Assembly (NCBI GenBank): GCA_949358305.1
Contig: OX442314.1
Coordinates: 63,807,369 to 63,871,368 of the forward strand
DNA length: 64,000 nucleotides
From: Strigamia acuminata
Taxonomy: Eukaryota; Arthropoda; Chilopoda; Geophilomorpha; Linotaeniidae
Direction: 5' to 3'
The translations under genes and the position numbers were made by a program. Within the stretch, counting starts at the first letter, position 1; each line of letters opens with the position of its first letter. Under the pieces are notes generated by a model. It was not told the DNA's origin. It ran no database searches and saw nothing but the letters and a program-made list of their open reading frames with translations. Positions 40,881-51,392 of the stretch are shown here, in pieces.

Positions 40881-41345
40881 TGTTAGGTTGACGTTTTCCT
40901 GTTTGTCCTCGCATCCGCGTAGTTTATCAGATTGCATATTGTGGATAAATGCAATCAGTGTGTTGCCATGTTGATGTCCCATATCGCAGTCGGTTGATTC
41001 TGATTTTTAATCCCAATGCTGGTTTTGTACCGCAACCGACTCCTATTACGTGACAACACACACAACCTGTCATCTGCTCAAATGAGCACTTATTGTTTAT
41101 GTTGTTCTGTTTGTTTTATTCATTAGTTTTGTCTTTCTGTAAAGAACAAGTCAGTGTATTGAAACAATGATTTGTTCTATGATTTCTTTGTGTTTGAGAT
41201 CGAGGGCGATTAGCCTCGAACCAGGTTTTATGTTACACACTTACTTTTGTAATAAAAGATGGCGGACGCGTGTCCGATTTATCCGCCCAGCCAAAATGAT
41301 GTTTCCGAGTTATTTCGACAGCGCACAGGCCATTGCAACTCTTCA
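40881..41345 (+). repeat. Copia-1 5' LTR
   Basis: A 465-bp TGTTAGG...CTTCA repeat, matching 47887-48351. A TAATAAAAGATGG run near 41250 may be the polyadenylation area. Confidence 0.95.
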
Positions 41346-41348
41346 AAG

Positions 41349-41360
41349 TGGTAGCAGAGG
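41349..41360 (+). other. Copia-1 primer-binding site (initiator tRNA-Met)
   Basis: TGGTAGCAGAGG matches the complement of the initiator tRNA-Met 3' end, three bases past the LTR. Confidence 0.8.
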
Positions 41361-42461
41361 GTAAAAACGATCTGGCAACGACGTTTTTGAAAAAGAAACG
41401 GCCATTTTGCGACTACGAGAAGTCGCCGAGTGTGCGCCCGCCCAGCTCGTCGTAAAAACGAGTTTTCGGTGCGGATTTCTACGTGGAATCGTCGCCACAA
41501 CGTGTGCGGAGGATTCCTCGCCATCAGCGGAACATTTGGATACGTTTTCGTCACGAAAATCGGTATTTTTCGTCGTTTCGACGTCGTGGAAATAAACGAC
41601 GGTCGAAATTTGTGTTTTGTGTATTCTACGAGTGGCTGCAAGTGCCAGCGCTTCGTGGGATTTTTCAGCAGTGTTGTGTGGTCAATTACACCCACAACAG
41701 GATCTTTTTCGACGGTAGGAACATTTATTGTCGATTTCCGTGCGAAATAAGCACGTTTGGACGTCGTCATCGAAGATTTTCGCGACGGCGGCCATTTTCT
41801 TTTTTGGATAAATCGTCGCGACCGACGATTTTTGCAACACGCAGAGAAGTCTGCGGTCACCGAGAAGTCCGGCACACGTTAAGCGTGTGTGCAGGCGTTA
41901 TTTTCCGTGTTTCGAACCCCGGAGTCCGTCTCACGAAGGCGCGGACGAGCGCGACGTTGATTTTCCCGCGATCGCACGGAAGTGTGCACGCGGACGGCAC
42001 GACAGCCCATTTTCCGTGCGTACGACGACGTGGGAGCAACGTTTCGTCCTCGAAGGACGTTATTGCGACGCTTTGCACCCGCAATTCGCCGCAACTTTAC
42101 CAGCTTCACATCAAAAAGTGTAATATAATTTACTGTCGTGAAACTCTGTTAGTTTTAAGGTTTTGTTGTGGTCCCCTGTTAGAATCGGTGCTACCCTACG
42201 TCCAGTCGGGCACGTAGCACTGTATTCTTGGCTAGGCTTATCCACGGCCACCCAACCATCCCGCGGGCCCCAGGAGGCGCGAACGGAAGAGTTGGGGGAT
42301 TGCTAGTCAAGGTTTTTCAATCTCACTTATTGAGATTCCCCGGGTAGTGTGCATTATTCGCCTTCACTTTTGGGGGAATTCTGCATCCGTGCGACGAATT
42401 TACGTGGTTTGTGTGACTTGTGCTTCGGTTCTTCACTAAATTTCGTCGCAAATTTCCCGAA
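41361..42461 (+). other. Copia-1 5' leader
   Basis: A GC-rich leader of about 1.1 kb before the gag ATG. Open stretches exist in several frames (for example about 41483-42217), but none has a recognised domain or good start, so no gene is called. Confidence 0.6.
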
Positions 42462-44162
42462 ATGGCGTCCTACGACCGCCATGATGATTACAAGGACGTG
42501 AAAAAGTTGGACGGAACCAACTATCCGACCTGGAGCGTACAGGTACAGCTCCTCCTCCAATCGTACGGTGTTTGGGGCCACGTGACCGGCAAGACAAAAG
42601 AGCCGCCGGCCGGATCACCGTTTCGAGAGACAAGGGATTTTGAGAAAGGCGAAGAAAGGGCCCGCTCCACCATTTGTTTGGCTTGCGGCGAGGCCCAACA
42701 GGTCGTGGCGGTTGCCCAGGCCACTGCTAAAGAAGTGTGGGAGGCACTGAAAGCTGCCTACCAGCCCACGACCCGGGCACGCAAAGCCCGTCTTCGCAGG
42801 GAATTTTTAGACATGCGGTTGCATGAAAACGAAGAGATGTTTGTTTTCACCGCACGTGTTGATCGGAAAGTAGTACAGCTTGCAGATGTCAAGATTCAAA
42901 TTTCTGATGAGTTTCACGCCTTTCAATATCTTGACCTGCTGCCACCCCAATACGAACCGGTCAAGCAGACGGTTTATCACTGGGGTGACACAGAGTTCAC
43001 GGCAGCAGCGGTCAAGGAACGCCTGGTAGGCGAATACAACCGCCTACATGTAACAACCGACGAGTTTGGCGTGCCTTCCAAGGCGCCATTGGAGAACACT
43101 GGTGCCTTCTTTAACCAAGGCGGAAGACAACGCGGACGTGGTGGAAATGCACCCGGCGGCCCACGCATCTGTTTTACTTGCGGTGGGACGGGCCACTTCG
43201 CCCGTGAATGCCCTACTCCACCGAAACAGCAATTCCAAGCAAAAGGAAACCAAACTGGACAATTTAGAGGCAATCCACGGGGCAAGGGACGTGGAAGAGG
43301 CCAGCAAAAGGCCACTGTCACACAGGCTGACATATTCAGTGACTCTCCAGTCTCTTATTACTCCGCGGCGATTTGGCTTCAACAACAACCCCCTGTGCCG
43401 GCTTCCCACGTGTCTCACGCGAATTATGATTCGCAATGGTACGTCGACACAGGGGCGACGGACCATTTCTCCTTCAACAAAGACTGGTTCTCCGACTTCA
43501 AGCCATTAACTGGCCACGTGCAACAGGGAGAAGGAAAGTCGAGAATCGAAGGAATAGGAAATGTGACGTTGACATCGATTTATGGAACCCGCACCCGTGC
43601 AATTACATTGCATAATGTATTTTATGCACCCAACTTTAGGAAGAATTTGATTTCGTTGGGTCGCACGGATGAAGCTGGGGCAACGACCATGATTAAAAAT
43701 GGCAAAATGGTTATTTATAACGACAAAATTGATGACCCTTCCATCACTGCGGAACGCACGAGTGATCGGATGTATAAGGTCAATTGTCGTATTTCCCCTG
43801 TGAACACTGCCGCATTACCTGCGCAACAGGCTGCGACAGTGTCTTCTAGTCCGCTTATAAAAGGCGATGAAGTTGTAAATTCGATACTAACATACCCTAG
43901 CTTTAAGGACGCATTAACCCAAAATTCGAGTGAGTCAGGGAAACCTGCACCAGCGATAAAGGGGCAAGCGAGTGTTGCGAACAACGCGCCTGCGAATGTT
44001 ACGACCAATGCGCAAGCGAATGTTTCGAATAAAATTAAGGCAAAGACTGCCAATGCCTCTAAGGAGGCAAGTTCAATTGTGCAGAACAATGCAGACAAAG
44101 CAGAGAATGGGAACAATTCTACTAATGGGGTTAAAACTTTTGACAAGAAAGATAAGGCTTAA
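42462..44162 (+). CDS. Copia-1 Gag and protease
   Basis: Starts at ATG 42462 (MASYDRHDD); an earlier in-frame GTG at 42420 is not needed. The Gag core is of UBN2/Copia type (LDGTNYPTWSVQVQLLL, ARKARLRREFLDMRL, LPPQYEPVKQTV), followed by a CCHC knuckle CFTCGGTGHFAREC near residues 238-251 and an aspartic protease with WYVDTGATDHF near residue 330. The ORF ends at TAA 44160-44162 after an Ala/Asn/Lys-rich spacer. The next domain continues in the same frame, so the stop interrupts the expected single polyprotein. Confidence 0.9.
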   Translation: MASYDRHDDYKDVKKLDGTNYPTWSVQVQLLLQSYGVWGHVTGKTKEPPAGSPFRETRDFEKGEERARSTICLACGEAQQVVAVAQATAKEVWEALKAAYQPTTRARKARLRREFLDMRLHENEEMFVFTARVDRKVVQLADVKIQISDEFHAFQYLDLLPPQYEPVKQTVYHWGDTEFTAAAVKERLVGEYNRLHVTTDEFGVPSKAPLENTGAFFNQGGRQRGRGGNAPGGPRICFTCGGTGHFARECPTPPKQQFQAKGNQTGQFRGNPRGKGRGRGQQKATVTQADIFSDSPVSYYSAAIWLQQQPPVPASHVSHANYDSQWYVDTGATDHFSFNKDWFSDFKPLTGHVQQGEGKSRIEGIGNVTLTSIYGTRTRAITLHNVFYAPNFRKNLISLGRTDEAGATTMIKNGKMVIYNDKIDDPSITAERTSDRMYKVNCRISPVNTAALPAQQAATVSSSPLIKGDEVVNSILTYPSFKDALTQNSSESGKPAPAIKGQASVANNAPANVTTNAQANVSNKIKAKTANASKEASSIVQNNADKAENGNNSTNGVKTFDKKDKA

Positions 44163-44460
44163 ACGATGGACATTTGGCACTCCCGCCTAGGGCATTTAAA
44201 TGCAAAGGGAATTGCGGGATTAGAAAAGTCAACTGATGTTTTTGGGCTGAAACTCTCGAATAAGGAGTTGTCGACGTGTGACTTTTGCGCCAGGGCGAAG
44301 AGTACACGTGCTAGTTTTCCCCCAATAATTGGAATTACGACAAAAAGTATTTTGGAAATAGTGCACTTAGACGTGTGGGGCCCCGCGCCAGTTCAAACAT
44401 TGGGTGGGGCGTACTATTATCTCATTCTCATCGATGATTTTTCCTGCTTTATGTGGATAA
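44163..44460 (+). pseudogene. Copia-1 integrase, N-terminal fragment
   Basis: In the same frame as gag, it encodes the GAG-pre-integrase zinc domain (MDIWHSRLGHLN ... CDFCARAK) and the first catalytic Asp region (VHLDVWGPAP, IDDFSCFMW). It is cut by a solo LTR, with GATAA duplicated on both sides. Confidence 0.85.
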
Positions 44461-45016
44461 TGTTGGTCTATTGGACCGCCAGTTGTGTCGATGTGACATA
44501 AAATCTGTGTCGATGTGACATAAAATCACATTCTCATTGCCTAATTATCTAATCTCGATGTATTTATCCCGTACTTATTTATATCCGATGATATTTGCTT
44601 ATTTAGATATTTTACATTTGTTTATTACTATTTAACACACAGTATCATGCTGTGTCCAGTGTTTTCTCTTAATTCAAGCTTTGTTTGATTATGTAATTCG
44701 TTTTCACGACACCAGGTGTCGTTAGTATTCTCATCACCTTCCAAGATGGCGGCGACCATCGCTTTGGCTCTCGCCCTTATGTTTTCACTTTGTAATGACT
44801 TCATTTGTAAGTATTTTGGTTTAGTAAACTTATTTTTATGTTTTTAAACACTGCCTGGTTTATTGCACGACATATAAGCGCATTTGCGCGGTCGTTTTAT
44901 TCGTTTTTCGCTCCCGACGTCGCCCACACGTTCGTACGAGTAGTGCGACGCCTTTGCGACGTTACACTCGAAGTTTCGAGTGCTTTTTGGTCGTTTTCCT
45001 CTGCTACCGACCTACA
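44461..45016 (+). mobile_element. Copia-type solo LTR inserted in Copia-1 integrase
   Basis: A 556-bp insertion starting TGTTGGTC and ending CCTACA, flanked by the perfect 5-bp duplication GATAA (44456-44460 and 45017-45021). It begins with the same TGTTRG as the other Copia LTRs here but is otherwise a different family. It has a direct repeat GTGTCGATGTGACATAAAATC near its start and a CCAAGATGGCGGCGACCATCG motif (about 44742-44762). Confidence 0.85.
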
Positions 45017-47399
45017 GATAATCATCATGAAACGGAAAAGTGACGTTTTAGGACATTTCAAGCGGTGGCTACTTGAAGTTGAGCGAACGACCTCTAAGAA
45101 GGTAAAGGCTATAAAAACTGATAATGGAGGGGAGTTCATATCTAGACAATGGGACGATTATGTGGCGACAATTGGGCTTAAGTGTATGAGGACTAATGCA
45201 TACAGCCCAGAAATGAATTCGGTCGCCGAACGGGCGAACCGTACCATTCTTAATGGTACTCGGGCACTTCTTTTTGAGAATAAATTTCCCGCCACTCTAT
45301 GGGCAGAGCTTGCCGTTTCAGTTGTATATCTGAAAAACCGTTTTCCACATACGGGAATTGGGGGAAAAACACCTTATTCTGTGTTTTACAATAAGAAATT
45401 GTCCCTTCGCCATGTCAAGTGCATTGGCTCATTGACTTATGTCCATATCCCATCTCAGACTCGGGGTGGGAAATTACAAGACAGGGCATGGGCTGGGGCA
45501 TTAATTGGATATGCCGCTTCTACACGCGGCTACAGAATTTGGGATCCAAATAAAAATCAGGTGTTTTTGTCTAAACACGTCAAAATTTTTGAAAACAATT
45601 TCTGGTTTGAATTGGGGACGGTTGCGTCGCCTGAATTGGAGAATGACTTTGATACTTCGAGTTCGGACTCGTTCAATGGGTCATTTTCTGACGACGACAG
45701 TGTTGTCGGTGACCCAATTCCGGCGGAAATCCCGGAACCCCCTCCTGCGATACAGGAGGTTCCACAACCTGCTCCGCAGCAGAAAGTGAAACCCGCATTG
45801 CCCACGACCCCAAAGCCTACTCTGAGACCTGAATTGAGGCCAGTCGCTAAACAGGCAGCTCAGCAACCCCCACTCATGCCCGTTGAGGGGAACCCCATTC
45901 TTGGGGACGGGGATACAGGGGATGAGCCTGTTGAAGAAATTGGTGGGGCGAAGGGGGATGATGGGAATTACTTCAACATCTATCCTGACAATGATGGGGA
46001 ACCTGAAATTCCTCCTGGGATTCAAACACGGCGTGGATCACGATCAAGGAAAAAGCAAGGGAACGTGATGTTACATCCGGAACTACTGCCGTTAAACATG
46101 GCGGAATGGGAACGACGCGCATCCGTCCGCAAAGACGGAGCGACGGCGGGACAAATAGATGTTGTTTACATCACGCCCTTAAAGGATAAGATAAGAAGTC
46201 GAGTTGATATCGCACGGTGGTGCGATGAAGAAGGGTACGCATATGATGCGACCTTATTTGACTTTAAGACATTAGAGGGGGACGGTGAACCGTTAGGGTT
46301 TGCAGGTTTCTGTGCCGTCGAGCCAGAAACCTACGAAGAAGCCATGTACCACATCAAGCGTCCTGATTGGATAAAAGCCATGAGAGAGGAGATTGATGTG
46401 TTCGATGAAAGAACGGTTTACAAGGAAGTTGACAAAACAACTTTAGACGAGGGTACGACTCTCTTGGGATCGAAATGGATATACAAAATGAAGCGCGACC
46501 ACACGGGTGTTATCCAACGCTACCGAGCCCGACTCGTCGCACAGGGCTTTAAGCAAAAGCCCGGAGTTGACTTTACGGAGGTGTTCTCCCCCGTCGTCAA
46601 CTTTGTGCTAGTGATAGTGTTCTTTTGCACTTTGGTGATACTCAAGGGATGGCGGGATTTACACCTGGATATCAAGGCCGCGTACCTTTACGGGGACCTC
46701 GATACGGTACAGTACATGGAGATCCCCAAGGGATATCGTACCGCCCATAATAAGCATAAATGCTGGATGCTTTTAAAAGCACTTTATGGATTACACCAGT
46801 CCGGTCGTATGTGGTACCAGGTCCTCCACATACGACTACTTGAATTGGGCTTTCAACCGTTGTTGGGTTTAAACTGTGTCTATGCCCTAGACAACGATGC
46901 AATAGTCATCTTTTACGTGGACGATATCGTGTTGTTTTCCAAGGATGACTATGTGGAACAATGCGTTTTGAAGTGGTTACGGGAATCGTTTGAAGTAGTG
47001 AGTCTGGGGCCCGTAACTTTACTTTTAGGAATTGAGTTTGATAGGTCCGGGGGCATGATTAAAATCCACCAACGGAAATATATTGAAAAGCTTTGTAAAG
47101 CGTACGGGATTGACTCGTGCCATCGAGTAAAGGTTCCAGTAACCCCGGGAACCATGATTCAAGGTGTAAGAACCGGGGAAAAAGCCGACACCTCATTCCC
47201 GTACAGATCTCTGGTCGGAAGTCTGTTGTTCATCGCCAGCCGAACCAGACCCGACATACTGTTTTCAGTAATAGTGCTTTCCCAGTATAACGAGACGCAT
47301 TCGACGCGCCATGTCAATATGTTACTGCAGGTCCTGCGATATTTGGCCACCACGTCGAATTATTCGATTAACTTATCGAACTGTATTGAACTGTATTGA
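45017..47399 (+). pseudogene. Copia-1 integrase remainder and reverse transcriptase
   Basis: After the solo LTR the polyprotein resumes (KRKSDVLGHFKRW), with the second integrase Asp in KTDNGGEF and the Glu in VAERANR. A Pro-rich spacer follows (about 45690-46090), then Copia RT with SKWIYKMKRD, LDIKAAYLYGDL and the catalytic YVDDIVLFSKD. The ORF ends at TGA 47397-47399 beside a 10-bp tandem duplication (GAACTGTATT twice). RNase H continues in another frame. The longer ORF from 44838 starts inside the solo LTR and is not real there. Confidence 0.9.
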
Positions 47400-47869
47400 C
47401 AGTTTACACCGACGCGTCGTTTGCCCTAGATCAAGACAGACGACGAAGCTTTGGGGGACATATTGTCTATATGGGTGGCATTCCCATCTCGTGGAATTGC
47501 CACAAACAATCGATGACCTCCCTGTCGATCATGGAGAGCGAATTTCTCGCCGTGGTCGATGGGGTGAAAGAAGTTATTTGGCTCGAGCGCCTTTACGACG
47601 CGAAGATAATGTTTTGTCTCGAGCGAAATACGCCCTGTGTTTTTGCGGATAGCCAGCCGGCTATCCAATACTGTAAGAATAGGATCGAGAACAGGGCAAA
47701 TAAACATATAGACGTGAAGCTCCATTTCGTTAGAGATTGGTTTGAGAAAGGAACGTTTTTGATCGAGCATGTTTCCAGCGAATTAAATGTCGCGGATATT
47801 CTGACGAAATGGTTAGCTAAATCCAGATTGAACGCGCTATGCGAATACATCTTTGTAATTGACAAATAG
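47396..47869 (+). pseudogene. Copia-1 RNase H
   Basis: Typical Copia RNase H: VYTDASFALDQDRRR, SIMESEFLAVVDGVKE, CVFADSQPAIQYC, ANKHIDVKLHFVRDW, and VADILTKWL. It lies in the -1 frame relative to the preceding RT, so the polyprotein is split by a frame change near 47385-47399. The four acidic/His catalytic positions appear present. Confidence 0.85.
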
Positions 47870-47886
47870 CTAAACGAAGGGGGATT
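47870..47886 (+). other. Copia-1 polypurine tract
   Basis: GAAGGGGGATT lies just before the 3' LTR, fitting the plus-strand primer. Confidence 0.75.
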
Positions 47887-48351
47887 TGTTGGGTTGACGT
47901 TTTCCTGTTTGTCCTCGCATCCGCGTAGTTTATCAGATTGCATATTGTGGATAAATGCAATCAGTGTGTTGCCATGTTGATGTCCCATATCGCAGTCGGT
48001 TGATTCTGATTTTTAATCCCAATGCTGGTTTTGTACCGCAACCGACTCCTATTACGTGACAACACACACAACCTGTCATCTGCTCAAATGAGCACTTATT
48101 GTTTATGTTGTTCTGTTTGTTTTATTCATTAGTTTTGTCTTTCTGTAAAGAACAAGTCAGTGTATTGAAACAATGATTTGTTCTATGATTTCTTTGTGTT
48201 TGAGATCGAGGGCGATTAGCCTCGAACCAGGTTTTATGTTACACACTTACTTTTGTAATAAAAGATGGCGGACGCGTGTCCGATTTATCCGCCCAGCCAA
48301 AATGATGTTTCCGAGTTATTTCGACAGCGCACAGGCCATTGCAACTCTTCA
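47887..48351 (+). repeat. Copia-1 3' LTR
   Basis: A 465-bp copy of 40881-41345 starting TGTTGGG, followed by the TCTAA duplication. Confidence 0.95.
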
Positions 48352-48356
48352 TCTAA

Positions 48357-48608
48357 CACCCACACCTTATACCCATGTGCTCGTATGACACCTGTGTGAG
48401 AAAGTTCTCGAAGCGTTTGACACTTGTACATTCTTCTCCTATGGATTAACTTCATGTGTTGACTTTCGTGTGTTGTGTTGTGTGCGCGTTCATAATTTGC
48501 GCAATTCTAATTGTAAGTAACGTTTGTGATATGTTCATTGTTTCAATTTGTGTATATAACCCCAATGATTGAAATCAATTAGGCACAATTACATCTAGTT
48601 GAGACAAC
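48357..48608 (+). promoter_or_regulatory. Gypsy-C region upstream of ORF3 (possible internal promoter)
   Basis: It contains TATATAA at 48553-48559, 50 bases before the ORF3 ATG, and acceptor-like CAATTAG and CATCTAG near 48575-48598. Either an internal promoter or splicing could express ORF3. Both are unproven. Confidence 0.35.
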
Positions 48609-51392
48609 ATGGCCGACAAACATGTGTGTCGTTGCAAAGAGGATTTTCCGGGCGAACCCTACCCGAAGAACTTTGCCGAACCGCCACTCCACGCAGTCGG
48701 GCCGCCCAAATTTCCATGCTGGCATCCGAACGACCCCCGTGAACACAGCTATCCGAACTTTGAGATATGCCCGGTTTGTTCCGGATACGGGTAGGAATTG
48801 GTTGTTTCAGGCGTGGATAAGACTTGCCGAGCGTGTGACGGGCGGGGTGATCTTCGACGCGGATTTCATCGTGTGTGGATGCGCCAGATTTATGGCTGGT
48901 GCCTGTTTCGTCGTGTGCAGGACAAAGTTTACCTAATCGGGGTGGAGTTTCCACAATTTCGGCCACCAAACGGTACACCATCCATGGTACAAAGATTCCG
49001 CGCCGGTCATTTCAAATATTGGCATCGACTCCAGCGAGAGGCGCGACAAGCGAGGATCGTGCCCAGAAGTTGGATTTACCCGACAGCTGAGTTAATGCGC
49101 GTTACATTTGCGCAAGTGCCGAATTTGCTCGCCGACGAAATCGCCGGTTTGGACCCGATGGACCAGGAGCAGCGGGAAGTTGACGAGGCACAACCAACAT
49201 TGCCCCAATTCTTCCACAGTTTCCCTGGGACCGATGCGAGTCTTCAAGAGCAGATCAGCATTGCATTAGAGTCGCTGGGAGACCTCGCCACTATCGACGA
49301 CAACTCTGACACCGCGCTGCCATATTTTTATCAACGTAGGCCACCATGCTCGATAAATCGAAATCCTAATCGAGAACAGCAACTCGCCATCAAGGTGCGC
49401 AACACTTTGGCAACCTCATCGTCGGCGCTCCCGCACGATCCAACTCGCGACACGGAGACGGAACAATTCGTGCCCAGACCTTCGGCCGAGACGATTGCCA
49501 AGGCAGCCGAAAAGATGGCGACGCTCACCATTACCACCAAGGAGGACACCGAAAGTTTGTACTCTAATTCCACCGTGTCTAATGTTGAATTTTCGACTCC
49601 ACCAACAGAAATGGCGCTACGACCAGTGCCACAACTGCAATTCATCCCTGAATCACCTGTGTTAGCGGACGATTCTGCGCAAGAAACATTGCGCAAAGAG
49701 AACATGGACGATTCTCAACAATCTATCTCAGCCGCTAGACTTCCGGAATTCGATGTGCAATCCACCATGAGTGTGACCCCGTCGATTCTGGACATCACGA
49801 ATGAAATTCGCGGTAGTGTTCCCACCGCCAAAATAAGTGATGTGCGCAGACTGGAACGAAAGATGATTGACATTCGCGACATCAACATACCGTCTGCCAA
49901 AACTGACTTTTCTCGGCCACGCGGACCGCCATTGAGCGCTAGACTGACACCAGCCGTAAACGCGCCGTCATCAGCGTCAACGCCGAGTTTACAAATTAAC
50001 CCTGATATTGACAATTTAAACATTAATTTATCTGCCGATCTTTTTCCAGCTTCGACCATCTCTGCTGCTTCGGCCGATGTATTCTCACAAACGTACACGA
50101 TCTCACCAATTGCACCAGCAACTGAAGTTCCATCGTGTCAGCAGGCAAAACTTTCAAAAGTTCCAACTTTGCCGGTGACGCCGATTACTTATGCGCAATT
50201 TCCTGGGCGCAATGTAACTACGACAACGACGTCCGGCGCCAACTTTAACATGTCAACCACCACGGCTGCCACCGCCAAGATTCCCGTAACCTCGACTAGC
50301 GTTTCGAGCACATCATCTTACCGGTCTCGACTCGATTGCGCAATTCCAAACATCGGAACTGGACTCTCATTCAAAAAAGTCGCTTCTCGTTGCGATTTGG
50401 CTTTCGATAAGTATGGAGTAACCCAAAAACCCGCCAACTCGTTCGAAGTCATTGAAGAATTTCTACGAAAATACGAGGTTCAGATCTCCATTGAGGGACC
50501 CGGAGTGTCCCAAACTCGCTTCCAAATTCCATGGAAGGCCTGGAATGCGCTTATTACCTTCATGATGGTGGAGGATTTCAGCATTTACCAGGGAGACTTC
50601 CGTATAACCCAGAAGGAGATGATGGACAGGCGGCCCCACATCGCGCGCCAAGTTGCAAAACGAATGTCCGAATGTGGCACATACGATTCCGAGACAGCAA
50701 TCGAGATGCTCGTGTGGATTTTGCATCGAGAAATCTCCGTCCATCTTTACAAGATTCAGGATACCAGGGACTATCACAACATGATGGAGGAGAAGAGACG
50801 CCAAGAACGAGACGCGGAATTCGAATTGGAAAAAACTCGAGTTGCAGAAGCCCACCGCAAAGCAGCCGAACGTGAAGCTCGTGAACAAGCAGAACAAGAG
50901 GAAGAAAAGAGACGGTCGGACGAATTGCGCCTTCAAGAATTGCGCAATCTAATGACAGATTCAGGATTTTACCCGATGACCGCACCATCTATCCCACCGG
51001 CCCAAGGATCACAAATTTGGGATGACACGCCTCCTCGCATCACCTTGGAACTGCTCCCCAGTTTGTTGCCACCAGCTGCGGTCGAGTGTAATTTCGCAAA
51101 TGCCAATGGACCATGTCTCCAGTTTGGGATGTCTGCTGCGTCGGTTCGCCAACTTTTTCAATCCCTCGCGTCTGCCGACCTCCGTATGAGACCAGAGGAG
51201 GCCAAACCCCTCCTCCATTCCTTGTATCTCCGATACGGAGAACTCTTTTTAGATCACTGCAAAAATGAAATTAACAGGCAAGGTGCCACAAACTACCGGG
51301 ACGCCATGAGAGTTGTGGTTAACGTAGCTCTCAACATGATAAAATCATTTCGGATGCCGGCCCCGTGTAGAACCTTGTCAGGTAATTCTTAA
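48609..51392 (+). pseudogene. Gypsy-C ORF3, large protein with DnaJ-like zinc motif
   Basis: One frame runs from ATG 48609 to TAA 51390-51392 (about 927 codons) with a single TAG at 48792-48794 (codon 62). The N-terminus is Cys/His/Pro-rich (HVCRCKEDFPGEPYP). CPVCSGYG lies right before the TAG and CRACDGRG follows it, together forming a double CxxCxGxG motif split by the stop. A long Ser/Thr/Pro-rich middle follows, then a folded-looking region (about 50380-50760) and a coiled-coil-like Glu/Arg/Ala stretch (about 50780-50960: EEKRRQERDAEFELEK), then a helical C-terminus. No signal peptide or membrane segment, so an envelope role is unlikely. Alignment by eye with Gypsy-B ORF3 suggests the stop replaced a Trp. 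Function unknown. Confidence 0.7.

Larger units (their letters stand above)
40881..48351 (+). mobile_element. Copia-1, complete but damaged Ty1/Copia element
   Basis: A 7,471-bp element with two 465-bp LTRs that differ at one position that I saw (fifth base). It has a perfect 5-bp target duplication TCTAA (40876-40880 and 48352-48356). It has an initiator-Met primer site, a 1.1-kb leader, gag-PR-IN-RT-RNase H in Copia order, and a polypurine tract. The coding region has a stop at 44160, a solo LTR insertion at 44461-45016 and a frame change near 47396. It is inserted in the non-coding part of Gypsy-C. Confidence 0.95.

Noticed and set aside
41483-42217. 244-residue ORF in the Copia-1 leader
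   Set aside because: It begins at GTG, is very Arg/Phe-rich as expected from GC-skewed leader DNA, has no domain, and competes with two other open frames.
44838-45016. N-terminal part of the long ORF starting at 44838
   Set aside because: It lies inside the solo LTR; Copia pol resumes only after the GATAA duplication.
48791-48810. Tiny GT...AG intron removing the TAG in Gypsy-C ORF3
   Set aside because: Twenty bases is too short for a known spliceosomal intron, and removing it would shift the frame.
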